A stretch of DNA of 14,358 nucleotides from CAYTCZ01 sp964436315 (GCA_964436315.1 CAYTCZ010000102.1:1-14358), one strand, 5' to 3'; positions 1 through 7,443 are shown, counted from the stretch's first letter. Made by a program: numbers and translations. Notes: generated from the sequence alone by a model not told the origin.

Positions 1-69
1 GAATGCGGCGGTCTCGAAAACCGTTTCGGGCGGTTTCGTCCGACGAGGGTTCGAATCCCTCCCCCTCCG
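1..69 (+). tRNA. tRNA-Ser(CGA), 3' part; 5' end lies outside the window
   Basis: The anticodon arm folds at 8-24: GCGGT pairs with ACCGT around the loop CTCGAAA, giving anticodon CGA at 15-17, which reads UCG serine codons. A long variable arm at about 25-44 (CGGG...TCCG) is the class II hallmark of serine and leucine tRNAs. The T arm is GAGGG-TTCGAAT-CCCTC at 45-61. The 3' acceptor strand CCCCTCC is at 62-68, followed by discriminator G69, as expected for serine. The next bases are CCT, so CCA is not fully encoded. The 5' acceptor strand and most of the D arm are before base 1. The tRNA converges on the end of the minus-strand operon. Confidence 0.93.
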
Positions 70-135
70 CCTGACCTCGTAGCCTGGACGCCCCGTTTCC
101 GCGACGTCCGCCGAGACTTCCCCTGTCGTACGCCT

Positions 136-447
136 CTACTCCTGAGCGATCTCCTCGGCGAAGACGACGACCTGGTCGGCGACCCGGCTGTACCACTCTT
201 CGAGCATGCCCGCCATCTCGGGCACCTCCTCGAGTTCGCGCTCGAAGGCGGCTTTGTCGTCGAGTTCCATCTCTTCGAGAACTTGGAAGGTCGGCTCGCC
301 CTCCATCGTCTCCGCCAGACGCCAGACGCGGTAGCTCTCGATTGATGTCATCCTCCGGACGGCGGGCACATTCACTTGGCGAAACCACTCTTCGTAGTCC
401 TCCTGTGAAACACCCGGCTTGAGGCGAAACATCACGAAGCACTTCAT
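136..447 (-). CDS. small REDY/HapK-like ferredoxin-fold (dimeric alpha-beta barrel) protein
   Basis: The product is 103 residues. It opens with a beta strand (KCFVMFRLKPGVS), followed by a helix (YEEWFRQVNVPAVRRM), an IESYRVWRL strand and a C-terminal helix-strand. This is the pattern of small dimeric alpha-beta barrel proteins of the Dabb/REDY type; RedY and HapK belong to prodigiosin-type gene clusters and have no settled enzymatic role. I see no catalytic signature. It is the last gene of the seven-gene operon, 42 bp after the 308-residue protein, and its start overlaps the stop of a 14-codon ORF (ATGA at 444-447). A GGGAGA sequence lies 11 nt upstream of the ATG, a long spacing, so re-initiation may contribute. 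It could bind or process a small reactive intermediate of the operon's pathway, but that is inference from position. The family assignment is moderate and the function unknown. Confidence 0.75.
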   Translation of the reverse strand: MKCFVMFRLKPGVSQEDYEEWFRQVNVPAVRRMTSIESYRVWRLAETMEGEPTFQVLEEMELDDKAAFERELEEVPEMAGMLEEWYSRVADQVVVFAEEIAQE

Positions 448-488
448 CGCTTCGCGATCTCCCGATAGATGCCGACGTGCGCGTCCAT
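444..488 (-). CDS. 14-codon mini-ORF bridging two operon genes, possibly for translational coupling
   Basis: This ORF encodes MDAHVGIYREIAKR. Its ATG (486-488) begins one base after the TGA (490-492) of the upstream 308-residue protein. Its own TGA (444-446) overlaps the ATG (445-447) of the REDY-like gene as ATGA. It therefore fills the gap between the two genes almost exactly. GGCGGG lies about 6 nt before its ATG. It could pass terminating ribosomes from one gene to the next; nothing shows that the peptide itself has a function. Chance is a real alternative for so short a frame. Confidence 0.3.
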   Translation of the reverse strand: MDAHVGIYREIAKR

Positions 489-489
489 C

Positions 490-1416
490 TCAGTCCGCAG
501 TCCCGCCGGCGGGCTTGATGCCCTCCTTCTCCATGGCCGAACGCCTCACGTACACCATCCGGCACTGCCCGTCGCCCAAACAGCGGTACTGATCCTGGGT
601 CGCGTGGAACTCGTCCCAGAGCCCGATGGCCTTCATGATCGCTTGGTAGTAGTTGGCCGATGTTGCACCGATCGTCTTCGTGTGCATCTGATGCGCCGCG
701 TCTTTCCCGTACATGTCGATCATGTTGTCCCAGAACGGGCACGTTTTGATGATTGCGATGTGCTTGTCGGGAGTCGTCTCGACTTCCTCGACCTCGGAGC
801 CGATCGCCTCCCAGAAGGCGCGATTCATCTTCGCGAGATCGTCGGTCGTCTTGAACTCGTCGACACCGATCACGCCCTTGATGAAGTCGAGGAACGTGAG
901 CGCAAAGCCCTCCCAAACACGCGAGTAGACGATCAGTCCCTCGCGCGCTCCGAACAGATCCTCGAGCGCCTGCCACATCTCGTGATCGTGGGCGACAAAC
1001 GCCTGGTTCCAGAAGACGAGCAACTCTTCGGCTGACTTGCTGGTCTGCTCGAGGAGCTCAGGCACCTCTCGCTCGAGCTTGAGGCCATATGGTGGCGTGT
1101 CGCTCGAGAAGGTGAATGTGTCTCTTGCAGCCGACCGGTACTCCTCCGGAATCCGCGCCCACGCCTCCTCGTAGGCCCGCGCTGATTCAGCCTCGTCCCT
1201 GTTCTCGGTCAGGGCCGTCCAGAAGAGGTCGTTCTCGAGCGCGAACCCAGCGACCCAGGTATGGAGCGCCTCTTCGACCGGCTGCCCGGTTCGCTCGATT
1301 GCCTTCAGCACCCAGTTTCGTTTGTCGTCGACATCGTCGTCAGGCGGGCGAAGGAGAAACGGTGCCCGGGTATCGACGAGTCGCTTCTCGATCGGCAGAA
1401 CCTCTGGTTCATTCAT
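490..1416 (-). CDS. 308-residue helical protein resembling ATC-hydrolase/DUF6125 proteins, with an internal duplication
   Basis: I recognise this only distantly. Residues about 135-190 (W136, W148, fGaReG, Y164, W168) and a C-terminal part with TCPFWD (C226) and CLGDGQC (C279, C285) resemble the L-2-amino-thiazoline-4-carboxylate hydrolase/DUF6125 families, with some likeness to V4R cysteine motifs. The N-terminal half repeats the same helical pattern: W54, F58, W66, A68-L69, Y82 and W86 match W136, F140, W148, A150-L151, Y164 and W168 with a constant offset of 82 and no gap. There is no signal peptide or membrane segment. GGAGG stands 6 nt before the ATG at 1416. It is the sixth gene of the operon, 27 bp after the M24 enzyme. 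A hydrolase or ligand-binding role in the same pathway is plausible, with the three cysteines as possible nucleophile or metal site. The exact function is unknown. Confidence 0.7.
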   Translation of the reverse strand: MNEPEVLPIEKRLVDTRAPFLLRPPDDDVDDKRNWVLKAIERTGQPVEEALHTWVAGFALENDLFWTALTENRDEAESARAYEEAWARIPEEYRSAARDTFTFSSDTPPYGLKLEREVPELLEQTSKSAEELLVFWNQAFVAHDHEMWQALEDLFGAREGLIVYSRVWEGFALTFLDFIKGVIGVDEFKTTDDLAKMNRAFWEAIGSEVEEVETTPDKHIAIIKTCPFWDNMIDMYGKDAAHQMHTKTIGATSANYYQAIMKAIGLWDEFHATQDQYRCLGDGQCRMVYVRRSAMEKEGIKPAGGTAD

Positions 1417-1443
1417 CTCGCCCCTCCATCTCTCGGGGTGTGC

Positions 1444-2649
1444 TCATACGGTGGCTGGGAGGCATTCCTGAATGTATGGCGCATTGGTCAGCACCTCAGC
1501 GCCGTCGTCCATGACCATGACGGTCTCTTCTAGAGCTGCCTGGATATAGGTGCCCTCGTCCAGCATCTTGTGGAAACGAGGCTCGAGTGTGAAGCACATG
1601 CCTGGCTCCAAGACGAGATCCAGGCGCGCGTCAACCGTGCCGGCCTTCATGCAGATCGGCAACTCACAGCAGTTGAGACCGATCCCGTGGCCCGTGTCAA
1701 AGCGATCTTCCATGTAGCCGTAGCCCTTTGCGACCTCGCGCACGGCCGCATCGACCTCCGAGATGTGGATGCCCGGACGGATCGCCTCGATCCCGGCGTA
1801 CATCGATTCGTAGTTGACCTTGTAGAGCTCCTTGAACTCCTCGGTCGGCTCGCCGACAAAGCCCGTTCGCATGCAGTCGCCGTTGTATCCCTCGACGATC
1901 GGGCCCATGTCCATGACGACCGGATCGCCTTCTTCGAGTGCCCGATTGGTCGGATAGAGCGCACCCTCCGTCACCGGTCCCGAAGTGAGAAACGGGTAGA
2001 AACCGTCTCCCTCGGAGCCGAGCTCGTAGAGCTTGCCCATGAAGACGCCGTAGACCTCGTACTCGGTAATTCCCGGCTCGAGAGCATCGAGGCCAGCCTT
2101 GACTCCCTCGGCCGCGACCCAACCCGCCTTGCGCATGAGCTTTTGCTCTTCCTCGTTCTTCACCGCTCGCTCGAGCAGCAAGGGCTCCTCCGCGTGCACG
2201 AACTCGATGTCCGGCATCGCTGCCTTGAAGGCGTCGAGGATGATTCCGGAGGCTCGATCGACGCCGACCTTGCCTTTTGAGACGCCGAGTTCATTGAGCT
2301 GGTCGCGCACCCAGTTGGCGTACCGTTCGGCGATGAGATTGGCATTGAAGATCGAGAAGTGATTCCAGCCCGTCTCCTGTTCGAGCCAGGCACCCTCGTC
2401 CTTCCAGTGTGGGCCAGGCGCCACGTGTAGGCCACAGTCGATGGACTTGACACCACCTTCCTTGCTGATCATGGCGATCGAGTTCGGCTCCCAGCCGTAG
2501 ACGAAAAACCGCCTGACGTCCGCGATGTACTGCACGTTGTCGTGCTGCGTCCCGATCAGAGCGTCAACGCCCATCGTGTTACACACACGAAGAGCGCCCT
2601 CTTGCCGAAGCTGAATCAGCCTCTCGTGATTCACATCGTTGCCTGCCAT
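1444..2649 (-). CDS. M24 family (creatinase/prolidase/Xaa-Pro peptidase-like) metallohydrolase
   Basis: The protein has 401 residues and a two-domain layout: a creatinase-type N-terminal domain (about 10-155) and a C-terminal pita-bread domain (about 165-395). All five metal-ligand positions of M24 peptidases are visible: D247 (VVMDMGP), D258 (NGDCMRT), H321 (DTGHGIGL), E356 (TLEPRF) and E374 (ALEETVMV). The active enzyme should bind two metal ions and cleave an Xaa-Pro or other amide bond. The family also includes creatinase and ectoine hydrolase (DoeA), so a non-peptide substrate is quite possible. The start at 2649 has a GGAGG-type ribosome site about 8-10 nt upstream (GGGAGGAGCGGAGCG). 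It is the fifth operon gene, 33 bp after the M28 enzyme. No signal peptide is seen, so it is likely cytoplasmic. The fold is secure; the substrate is not. Confidence 0.92.
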   Translation of the reverse strand: MAGNDVNHERLIQLRQEGALRVCNTMGVDALIGTQHDNVQYIADVRRFFVYGWEPNSIAMISKEGGVKSIDCGLHVAPGPHWKDEGAWLEQETGWNHFSIFNANLIAERYANWVRDQLNELGVSKGKVGVDRASGIILDAFKAAMPDIEFVHAEEPLLLERAVKNEEEQKLMRKAGWVAAEGVKAGLDALEPGITEYEVYGVFMGKLYELGSEGDGFYPFLTSGPVTEGALYPTNRALEEGDPVVMDMGPIVEGYNGDCMRTGFVGEPTEEFKELYKVNYESMYAGIEAIRPGIHISEVDAAVREVAKGYGYMEDRFDTGHGIGLNCCELPICMKAGTVDARLDLVLEPGMCFTLEPRFHKMLDEGTYIQAALEETVMVMDDGAEVLTNAPYIQECLPATV

Positions 2650-2682
2650 CGCTCCGCTCCTCCCCTCTTATCGTTGCTTGAT

Positions 2683-3993
2683 CTATGCCTCACGTGGCAA
2701 CTCGTCGGCGTTGGCCAACTGCCAGAGAGCAATCGCCGTGATGTCTCCCACTGCCTTGAGCGAGTTGCCGTCGACGTTTTCAACCGTGTCGTGGACGGAG
2801 TGGTAGTAGAAATCGTCGGGCTTCCAGTACCAGATCGCGGGCACCCCCGCCTCGAGGAGTCGAGCCGACTCCGCGACCCCCCAGCTGGCCGTCATCCGAC
2901 CGAGCTCATAGCCGAGCTCGTCGGAAATTCCCTCCACCCATTGCATCAGCCACTCGGTGTGATGGATCGGCTCCATATCTGGCCAAAGACCGAGCTCGAC
3001 GAGCTTCGTCTTGCCTCCAGTGCCGAACATATCCAAGTCAATCGCCGCGCGGATGTTGTCGAGCTGCCCTTCGCTCCGCTGGGCCTCGACGTATGCGGCG
3101 ATCCCGGCGGTCACTCCTTCCTCCGCAGTCGTACAGAGGAACTCGATCGATCGACGCGGTTCGGTCCGAGCGAGAGCGTTGGCAATCTCCATCATCGTCC
3201 CGAATCCGCTCCCGTTGTCGTTGGCGCCCGGAAAAAGGCCGTGATCGCGGTGCGCATGAACGACGACTCGCTCGTCAGGCCATTCCCGGCCGCGAAGGAT
3301 CCCGCTGACGTTCCAGCTTCGGACGTCGGGCGTCTCGCTCTCGACGATCAGCTCGGCTTCAGCCTCGTTTCGACCGAGCGCACGCATGAGTTGGGCCCCA
3401 TCGATACTCGAGATTGAGACCGCCGGTAGCCGCTGCTCGCAGAAACGAGCCTCGAGCCGGCCGTTACCCGCTTCCATCGACATTCGATACGGCCAGGGCA
3501 GAGGGTGGATGACCACCATGCCGACGGCGCCCTTCGTCGCTGCCAGCTCGGCGAACGTGCCGAGCCAGAAGCGCGCATAGCCGAGGCCGGTCTCCTGGAG
3601 GACGACGATCTTGCCCGTGACATCGAGACCTGCGTAGTTCGCCTCTTCGCCGCCACCGACGAACACGAGCTCGCCGCGTATCCCGTCGCCCGGCGTCGGC
3701 GGCGAGAAGTACGGCGGAATGACCTCGAAGCTGGAGCCGTCGACGGTGAGTCGCAGTTCAGCGCGGCTGTGGCTGTAACCGAGCGTGGTGAATTCGCGAT
3801 CGACAACCTCAAATCCCCAGTCCGCGTAGCGCGACCGGACGTAGTCGGCCGCCTTGTGGTCTCCGTGTGACCCGACGAACCGATCACCGACCGACACCAG
3901 TTCCTCGATGTAGGTCAGAGCGCGCTTGCCGCTGATCCGCGCCCGCAGCTCCTGCTCGAATTCAGACACAGAGACCTCGACACTCACTGTCAT
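2683..3993 (-). CDS. M28 family zinc aminopeptidase-like protein with protease-associated-type insert
   Basis: The protein has 436 residues. Zinc-ligand positions of M28 co-catalytic peptidases are present: H248 in AHRDH, D259 in GANDNGSG, the E291/E292 pair in TTAEEG (base plus ligand), D319 in IDLDMFG and H398 in YYHSVHDT. An insert at about 100-215 (GELVFVGGG, DVTGKIVVLQ) looks like a PA-type domain, as in many M28 enzymes. No signal peptide is seen, unlike many secreted M28 members, so a cytoplasmic amidase or aminopeptidase role is likely. The start codon overlaps the stop of the upstream deacylase gene as ATGA (3990-3993), which argues for translational coupling. M28 enzymes release N-terminal residues or deacylate amino acids; together with the M24 enzyme and the deacylase this suggests stepwise trimming of an amide-linked substrate. 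The family is sure and the substrate unknown. Confidence 0.92.
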   Translation of the reverse strand: MTVSVEVSVSEFEQELRARISGKRALTYIEELVSVGDRFVGSHGDHKAADYVRSRYADWGFEVVDREFTTLGYSHSRAELRLTVDGSSFEVIPPYFSPPTPGDGIRGELVFVGGGEEANYAGLDVTGKIVVLQETGLGYARFWLGTFAELAATKGAVGMVVIHPLPWPYRMSMEAGNGRLEARFCEQRLPAVSISSIDGAQLMRALGRNEAEAELIVESETPDVRSWNVSGILRGREWPDERVVVHAHRDHGLFPGANDNGSGFGTMMEIANALARTEPRRSIEFLCTTAEEGVTAGIAAYVEAQRSEGQLDNIRAAIDLDMFGTGGKTKLVELGLWPDMEPIHHTEWLMQWVEGISDELGYELGRMTASWGVAESARLLEAGVPAIWYWKPDDFYYHSVHDTVENVDGNSLKAVGDITAIALWQLANADELPREA

Positions 3994-5657
3994 CGCCTCC
4001 TTGGGCTTCCATTCGCACGGATGACCGCGCCAGACAAGGTGTCAACGTCGACCTCGCCGTGATCGACGATGACTGTGCCGCTGACGAGCACGTAGTCGAT
4101 GCCGTCGGGCGGCCTGTCGGGATCGAAATACGTCGTGTTGTCACCGACGGTGTCTGCATCGAACACCGTGATGTCCGCCCACGCGCCCTCCGTCAGATGC
4201 CCGCGATCTTCCAGACCGAAGCGCTCGGCGCTCAGCGACGTCATCTTCCGGACGGCGTCCTCGAGGCTCATCAGCTTCTCCTCGCGCACGTAGCGTCCTA
4301 AAACCTTCGGGAACGAGCCGAAGAGTGCCGGGTGCGGCTTCCCCCGTCCCAGGGAGAAGGCATCGGTCTCGATCGACGCACGCGGATGTTGAAGGATCTG
4401 GCGAAGCGCCCACTCGTGATCGAGGTCGCCGCTGACGCCAAGGTACAGGGCGGTCACATGCCCGTCCTCCTCGAGGATGAGATCCGCGGCAACATCGAAC
4501 GGGTCTACACCCCGCTCTTCGGCCAGCGTCGCCAGGCTCTTGCCCTCGCACTCCTTGTTCTCCTCGCTCTCGACCCACATGATCCAGACGTTCTCCCACC
4601 CGGTCGCCTCGACCAGGTTGTGAGGCCAGCCACCCGGCCGCCAGGTTGGCCACTCGGGGATCACCTTGTCGACATCCTGCTTGATCTTTGCCCGTGTCGT
4701 CCGATCGCGAAGCCGCTCGAGCAACTTCGGCACCCCGCCGTCCAGCGACCACGGCGGCAGGATGGCCAGAAACGTGGTGTTTGCCGCTGTGTACGGAATG
4801 ACATCGAAACCGTGGTCGATGCCTTCGTCGCGCGCTTGCTCGTGCAGAAAGAGGGTCTCTTCCACCTGCGGCCAGAAGCGTTTGCCGAATGCTTCGAGAT
4901 GGGAGTGCTGGACGCGAACGCCCGCCCGTTTGGCAACAGAGACCACCTCGTTCGCTGCGGGTAGCAGGGTCTCGCTCGAGCCTCGTACGTGGAACGTGAA
5001 CAGAGCATCGTGTGGACGGAGCATCTCGCCGAGTGCAGCGAGTTCGTCGGTAGACGCGAACATCCCCGGCGCGTAAATGAGACCGCAGGACAGGCCGAAC
5101 GCTCCGCTGTCGAGGCACTCAGCGAGGTGGTTTTTCATCTCCCCGAGCTCCGGCTCCGTCGGCGGCCGAGCGTCGAAGCCCATCGCCGCAATTCGGAGCG
5201 CACCGTGAGCGGCCAGCGGAATCGTGTTGAGGAAGACCCCGTGGGTCTCGAGGTAGCCGAGATACTCGCCGAACGTCCGCCAGTGCCATTCCAGGTCGCG
5301 GGGCTTGATGAAGGCCGTATATGCCTGCATGAGACCGGCTGTCTCCGGATTGATCGGTGCCGGTGCGTATCCACAGTTCCCGACCACGAGGGTGGTGATC
5401 CCCTGCGCGGCGAACGGCTTCAAGAACTCGGCCTGATCTGGAAGCGGGAGGATGAAGTCGCAATGCGAGTGGATGTCAATGAATCCGGGGGCGACGACCG
5501 CTCGGCCGACGTCGATCACACGATCCGCGTCGGCACCGTCGAGATTCCCTAGTTCAGTGATCCTGCCATTCGCAATCGCGACGTCAGCGTCGAACGGAGG
5601 CCCGCCCAATCCGTCGACAATACGGCCGTTCCTGAGTAAGAGGTCGTAGCGACTCAC
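3990..5657 (-). CDS. N-acyl-D-amino-acid deacylase (D-aminoacylase) family amidohydrolase with altered substrate pocket
   Basis: The protein has 555 residues, an amidohydrolase barrel flanked by the N- and C-terminal beta sandwich. Metal ligands of the D-aminoacylase family are in place: H63 and H65 (HSHCD), C95 (GNCG), H223 (FHVRG), H253 (QHSHLE) and D432 (ETDAF). The tail FGSFPKVLGRYVRE is typical. Family members cleave N-acyl-D-amino acids to a D-amino acid and a carboxylate. From memory, Lys252 and Arg377 of the Alcaligenes enzyme hold the substrate carboxylate; the matching positions here are E255 (SHLE instead of SHxK) and A444 (HPA instead of HPR). The substrate may therefore lack, or mask, the usual alpha-carboxylate. 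Both gene ends overlap their neighbours by 4 bp (ATGA with ortB and with the M28 gene). Family assignment is high; the exact substrate is open. Confidence 0.9.
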   Translation of the reverse strand: MSRYDLLLRNGRIVDGLGGPPFDADVAIANGRITELGNLDGADADRVIDVGRAVVAPGFIDIHSHCDFILPLPDQAEFLKPFAAQGITTLVVGNCGYAPAPINPETAGLMQAYTAFIKPRDLEWHWRTFGEYLGYLETHGVFLNTIPLAAHGALRIAAMGFDARPPTEPELGEMKNHLAECLDSGAFGLSCGLIYAPGMFASTDELAALGEMLRPHDALFTFHVRGSSETLLPAANEVVSVAKRAGVRVQHSHLEAFGKRFWPQVEETLFLHEQARDEGIDHGFDVIPYTAANTTFLAILPPWSLDGGVPKLLERLRDRTTRAKIKQDVDKVIPEWPTWRPGGWPHNLVEATGWENVWIMWVESEENKECEGKSLATLAEERGVDPFDVAADLILEEDGHVTALYLGVSGDLDHEWALRQILQHPRASIETDAFSLGRGKPHPALFGSFPKVLGRYVREEKLMSLEDAVRKMTSLSAERFGLEDRGHLTEGAWADITVFDADTVGDNTTYFDPDRPPDGIDYVLVSGTVIVDHGEVDVDTLSGAVIRANGSPRRR

Positions 5658-7087
5658 GCGTCCATCACCTCACGGGCAGAACCTTCGAGCGCGGCAACGG
5701 CCTCCCGCACGGCCGCAACGGAGAGGCGGGTTTCCGCCGCGAGGTACTCGAAATCGACCTGGTCGAGTTCCGCAGAATCGACCCCTTGAAGTGCCTGTCG
5801 GAGGTACGAAGCCCGAACGCCCGCAAGATCGACGTCGTCGACATCGAGGTCGTCGGGCCCTTCTGGAATCGCGATCACACTGCCGGGTCGGTTCTCAGCG
5901 CGCTGACCGCTTCGGACATCGACTCCATTCGCCACAGCAAACGCGAGTTGGGCCCACGGATGCTTTCCGGCCCCCGTGTACTCGGTCTCTTGCACGACAA
6001 CCGTCGCGTCCTCGGGAAGTTCACGGGCGATCACGAGTGCTGCCGCGAGGGAGGTATTCCCCGCCGGACCTCGTTGCATTCCCTCGAGTTTGCTCAGGAG
6101 CTCGGTCGCGTAGAAGACCTCACCCTGTGTGACGAGCACCATCCGATCGATGTACCGGAGCGGTCGAGCTGCGTTGAGCGGAACATCGCTGCGATCCGGC
6201 CGAACGGTGAACGGAAACGCAAACCCCGAATGCCCCGTTGTGAAGGACTTCCGATTGAAATCGCGGTCGCTGGCCATGTGAAGACCGTGGAGATCGACAC
6301 ATGCTGCGACCACGGTCGTCGAGTCCGCCCCGGCCTTGCGAAGTCCACGCGCTGTACCGGTGATATTCCCACCACCGGCGTGGGTCGCGATGACGACATC
6401 GGGGTCCGAGCCGGTCAGGCGCCGCATGTCATTCGCAACTTCGGCACCAAGCGTCTCGATGCCGGCCACGCTGAACGGCGTGTACAACGACGCGTTGAAG
6501 TACCCGGTCTCTTCCAATAGAAGAAGGAAGAGGTAGAAGAGCTCGGGCCCGACGGAACACTGGACGACCTCGGCGCCGAATTCCTCGCAGGCGCGGGCTT
6601 TCTCCAGGATCTCAGGCTGGCCAACTCCCTTCGAGTCGAACGCCTCCTGAACGACGATGCACTCGAGACCCGCACGAGCTGCCTGAGATGCAACCGCCGC
6701 GCCGAAGTTCCCGCTCGTCGCCGCGATTGCGCCCGCGTAGCCACGCCTGGCTGCTTCGTAGATCGAGAGGCTCGCTCGCCGATCCTTGAAGCTTCCCGAC
6801 GGATTGGCCGCCTCGTCTTTGACGAAGATCCGTGCCCCGTAGCCGTTTGGAGCGACACGTCGGACGAGCGTCGTCAAATTCCGTGCCTCGCGCATCGCGG
6901 TCGCACCGACTCCGCGGCTGAGCTGGATTCCTGCAATCTCCTCCAGTCCGTAGCCGACGGTCCCCATCAGGCGCTCGTAGTCCCACGCGAGCCGGCCCAC
7001 GCGCAACGCGTCGTAGTCGATTCCGACCGACTGGCTCATGATCTCCGACCGACGCGCCAGCGTGGATTCGTACGCGGCAACCGTCAT
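5654..7087 (-). CDS. ortB: 2-amino-4-oxopentanoate thiolase, PLP-binding beta subunit OrtB
   Basis: The 477-residue product is a fold-type II PLP enzyme that matches my recollection of OrtB across most of its length. The Schiff-base lysine is K101 in NPSGSFKDRR. ATSGNFG (123-129), HAGGGN (236-241), FNRKSFTTGHSGF (277-289) and ETEYTGAGKHPWAQ (367-380) follow in the expected order. With OrtA it cleaves 2-amino-4-oxopentanoate with CoA to acetyl-CoA and alanine (D-alanine in the clostridial system), the last step of anaerobic ornithine breakdown. Threonine synthase is a more distant relative and a less likely identity, since ortA lies directly upstream with an ATGA overlap. The region after about 410 is a longer tail, rich in Asp and Glu. 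None of the usual ornithine genes is in the window, so the source of the substrate differs or lies elsewhere. Confidence 0.93.
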   Translation of the reverse strand: MTVAAYESTLARRSEIMSQSVGIDYDALRVGRLAWDYERLMGTVGYGLEEIAGIQLSRGVGATAMREARNLTTLVRRVAPNGYGARIFVKDEAANPSGSFKDRRASLSIYEAARRGYAGAIAATSGNFGAAVASQAARAGLECIVVQEAFDSKGVGQPEILEKARACEEFGAEVVQCSVGPELFYLFLLLLEETGYFNASLYTPFSVAGIETLGAEVANDMRRLTGSDPDVVIATHAGGGNITGTARGLRKAGADSTTVVAACVDLHGLHMASDRDFNRKSFTTGHSGFAFPFTVRPDRSDVPLNAARPLRYIDRMVLVTQGEVFYATELLSKLEGMQRGPAGNTSLAAALVIARELPEDATVVVQETEYTGAGKHPWAQLAFAVANGVDVRSGQRAENRPGSVIAIPEGPDDLDVDDVDLAGVRASYLRQALQGVDSAELDQVDFEYLAAETRLSVAAVREAVAALEGSAREVMDA

Positions 7088-7404
7088 TCTCCCTCCGCTT
7101 CAGCGAGGAGCGAACGTGCGCGGTCTCCAACATGTTGGAGCGCGGGCGGCGGCGAGCCGAAGCTGTGTGCGTAAGCCGGGTTCGACTCAACCAGTTGGCC
7201 CTCGACGTGCCGGCCCGTCGCGGTACGAATCGTCACGCGATCCCCGATTTGAGCGTCGTCGACGAGCCACCCGTTGATCCACGTCTCGAGTGGAACGGAC
7301 GCGGTGTCTTCGGGAACAGCGGCCGACCGCTCAGAAGGCGCGAGTTCGGCTCGGTGAATCCGCACCCAGCACCCCGACTCGACCGGGGAAGAGGCTTCCG
7401 CCAT
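7084..7404 (-). CDS. ortA: 2-amino-4-oxopentanoate thiolase, small alpha subunit OrtA
   Basis: The 106-residue product carries the OrtA pattern: CWVRIHRAELAPSERS (12-27), VPEDTASVPLETW (30-42), the NGWLVDDAQIGD turn, TATGRHVEGQL (61-71), and NPAYAHSFG (75-83) before a C-terminal helix. OrtA partners the PLP subunit OrtB in CoA-dependent cleavage of 2-amino-4-oxopentanoate. The frame stays open far upstream on the minus strand, but ATG 7402-7404 is the right start: it gives the family length, and the upstream stretch lies opposite the regulator gene. It is the first gene of the operon and overlaps ortB by 4 bp. A candidate promoter (TTGAAA-N17-TAAAAG) ends about 10 nt upstream, so the transcript may be nearly leaderless. 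Regulation by the divergent XRE-cupin protein is likely. Confidence 0.93.
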   Translation of the reverse strand: MAEASSPVESGCWVRIHRAELAPSERSAAVPEDTASVPLETWINGWLVDDAQIGDRVTIRTATGRHVEGQLVESNPAYAHSFGSPPPALQHVGDRARSLLAEAEGE

Positions 7405-7443
7405 ACCGGTTGCCCTTTTATCAGCGATGAAGATAAATTTCAA
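7405..7443. promoter_or_regulatory. overlapping divergent promoters with an inverted repeat, between ortA and the XRE-cupin gene
   Basis: The intergenic region is clearly AT-richer than its surroundings. On the minus strand TTGAAA (7443-7438), 17 bases, then TAAAAG (7420-7415) would start ortA about 4 bases before its ATG. On the plus strand TTGCCC (7410-7415), 18 bases, then TAAATT (7434-7439) would start the regulator about 30 bases before ATG 7478. An inverted repeat TTTATC (7417-7422) / GATAAA (7432-7437), spacer 9, lies within both promoters and is a sensible operator. The -10 boxes are imperfect and the calls are by eye. Confidence 0.42.

Noticed and set aside
86..109. GGACG/CGTCC stem between the tRNA and the operon end as a terminator
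   Set aside because: The stem has only 5 pairs with a 14-base loop and there is no T-run on either strand.
1..120. tRNA-Ser as an integration site for a genomic island
   Set aside because: I see no integrase gene and no second copy of the tRNA 3' end in the window, so nothing supports an attachment site here.
469..3417. Several open frames on the plus strand opposite the 308aa, M24 and M28 genes
   Set aside because: They mirror real minus-strand genes whose metal-site motifs are intact. Their translations are low in hydrophobic pattern and resemble no family.
5654..7087. Threonine synthase as the identity of the PLP enzyme
   Set aside because: The sequence follows the OrtB pattern throughout, and ortA overlaps its start.
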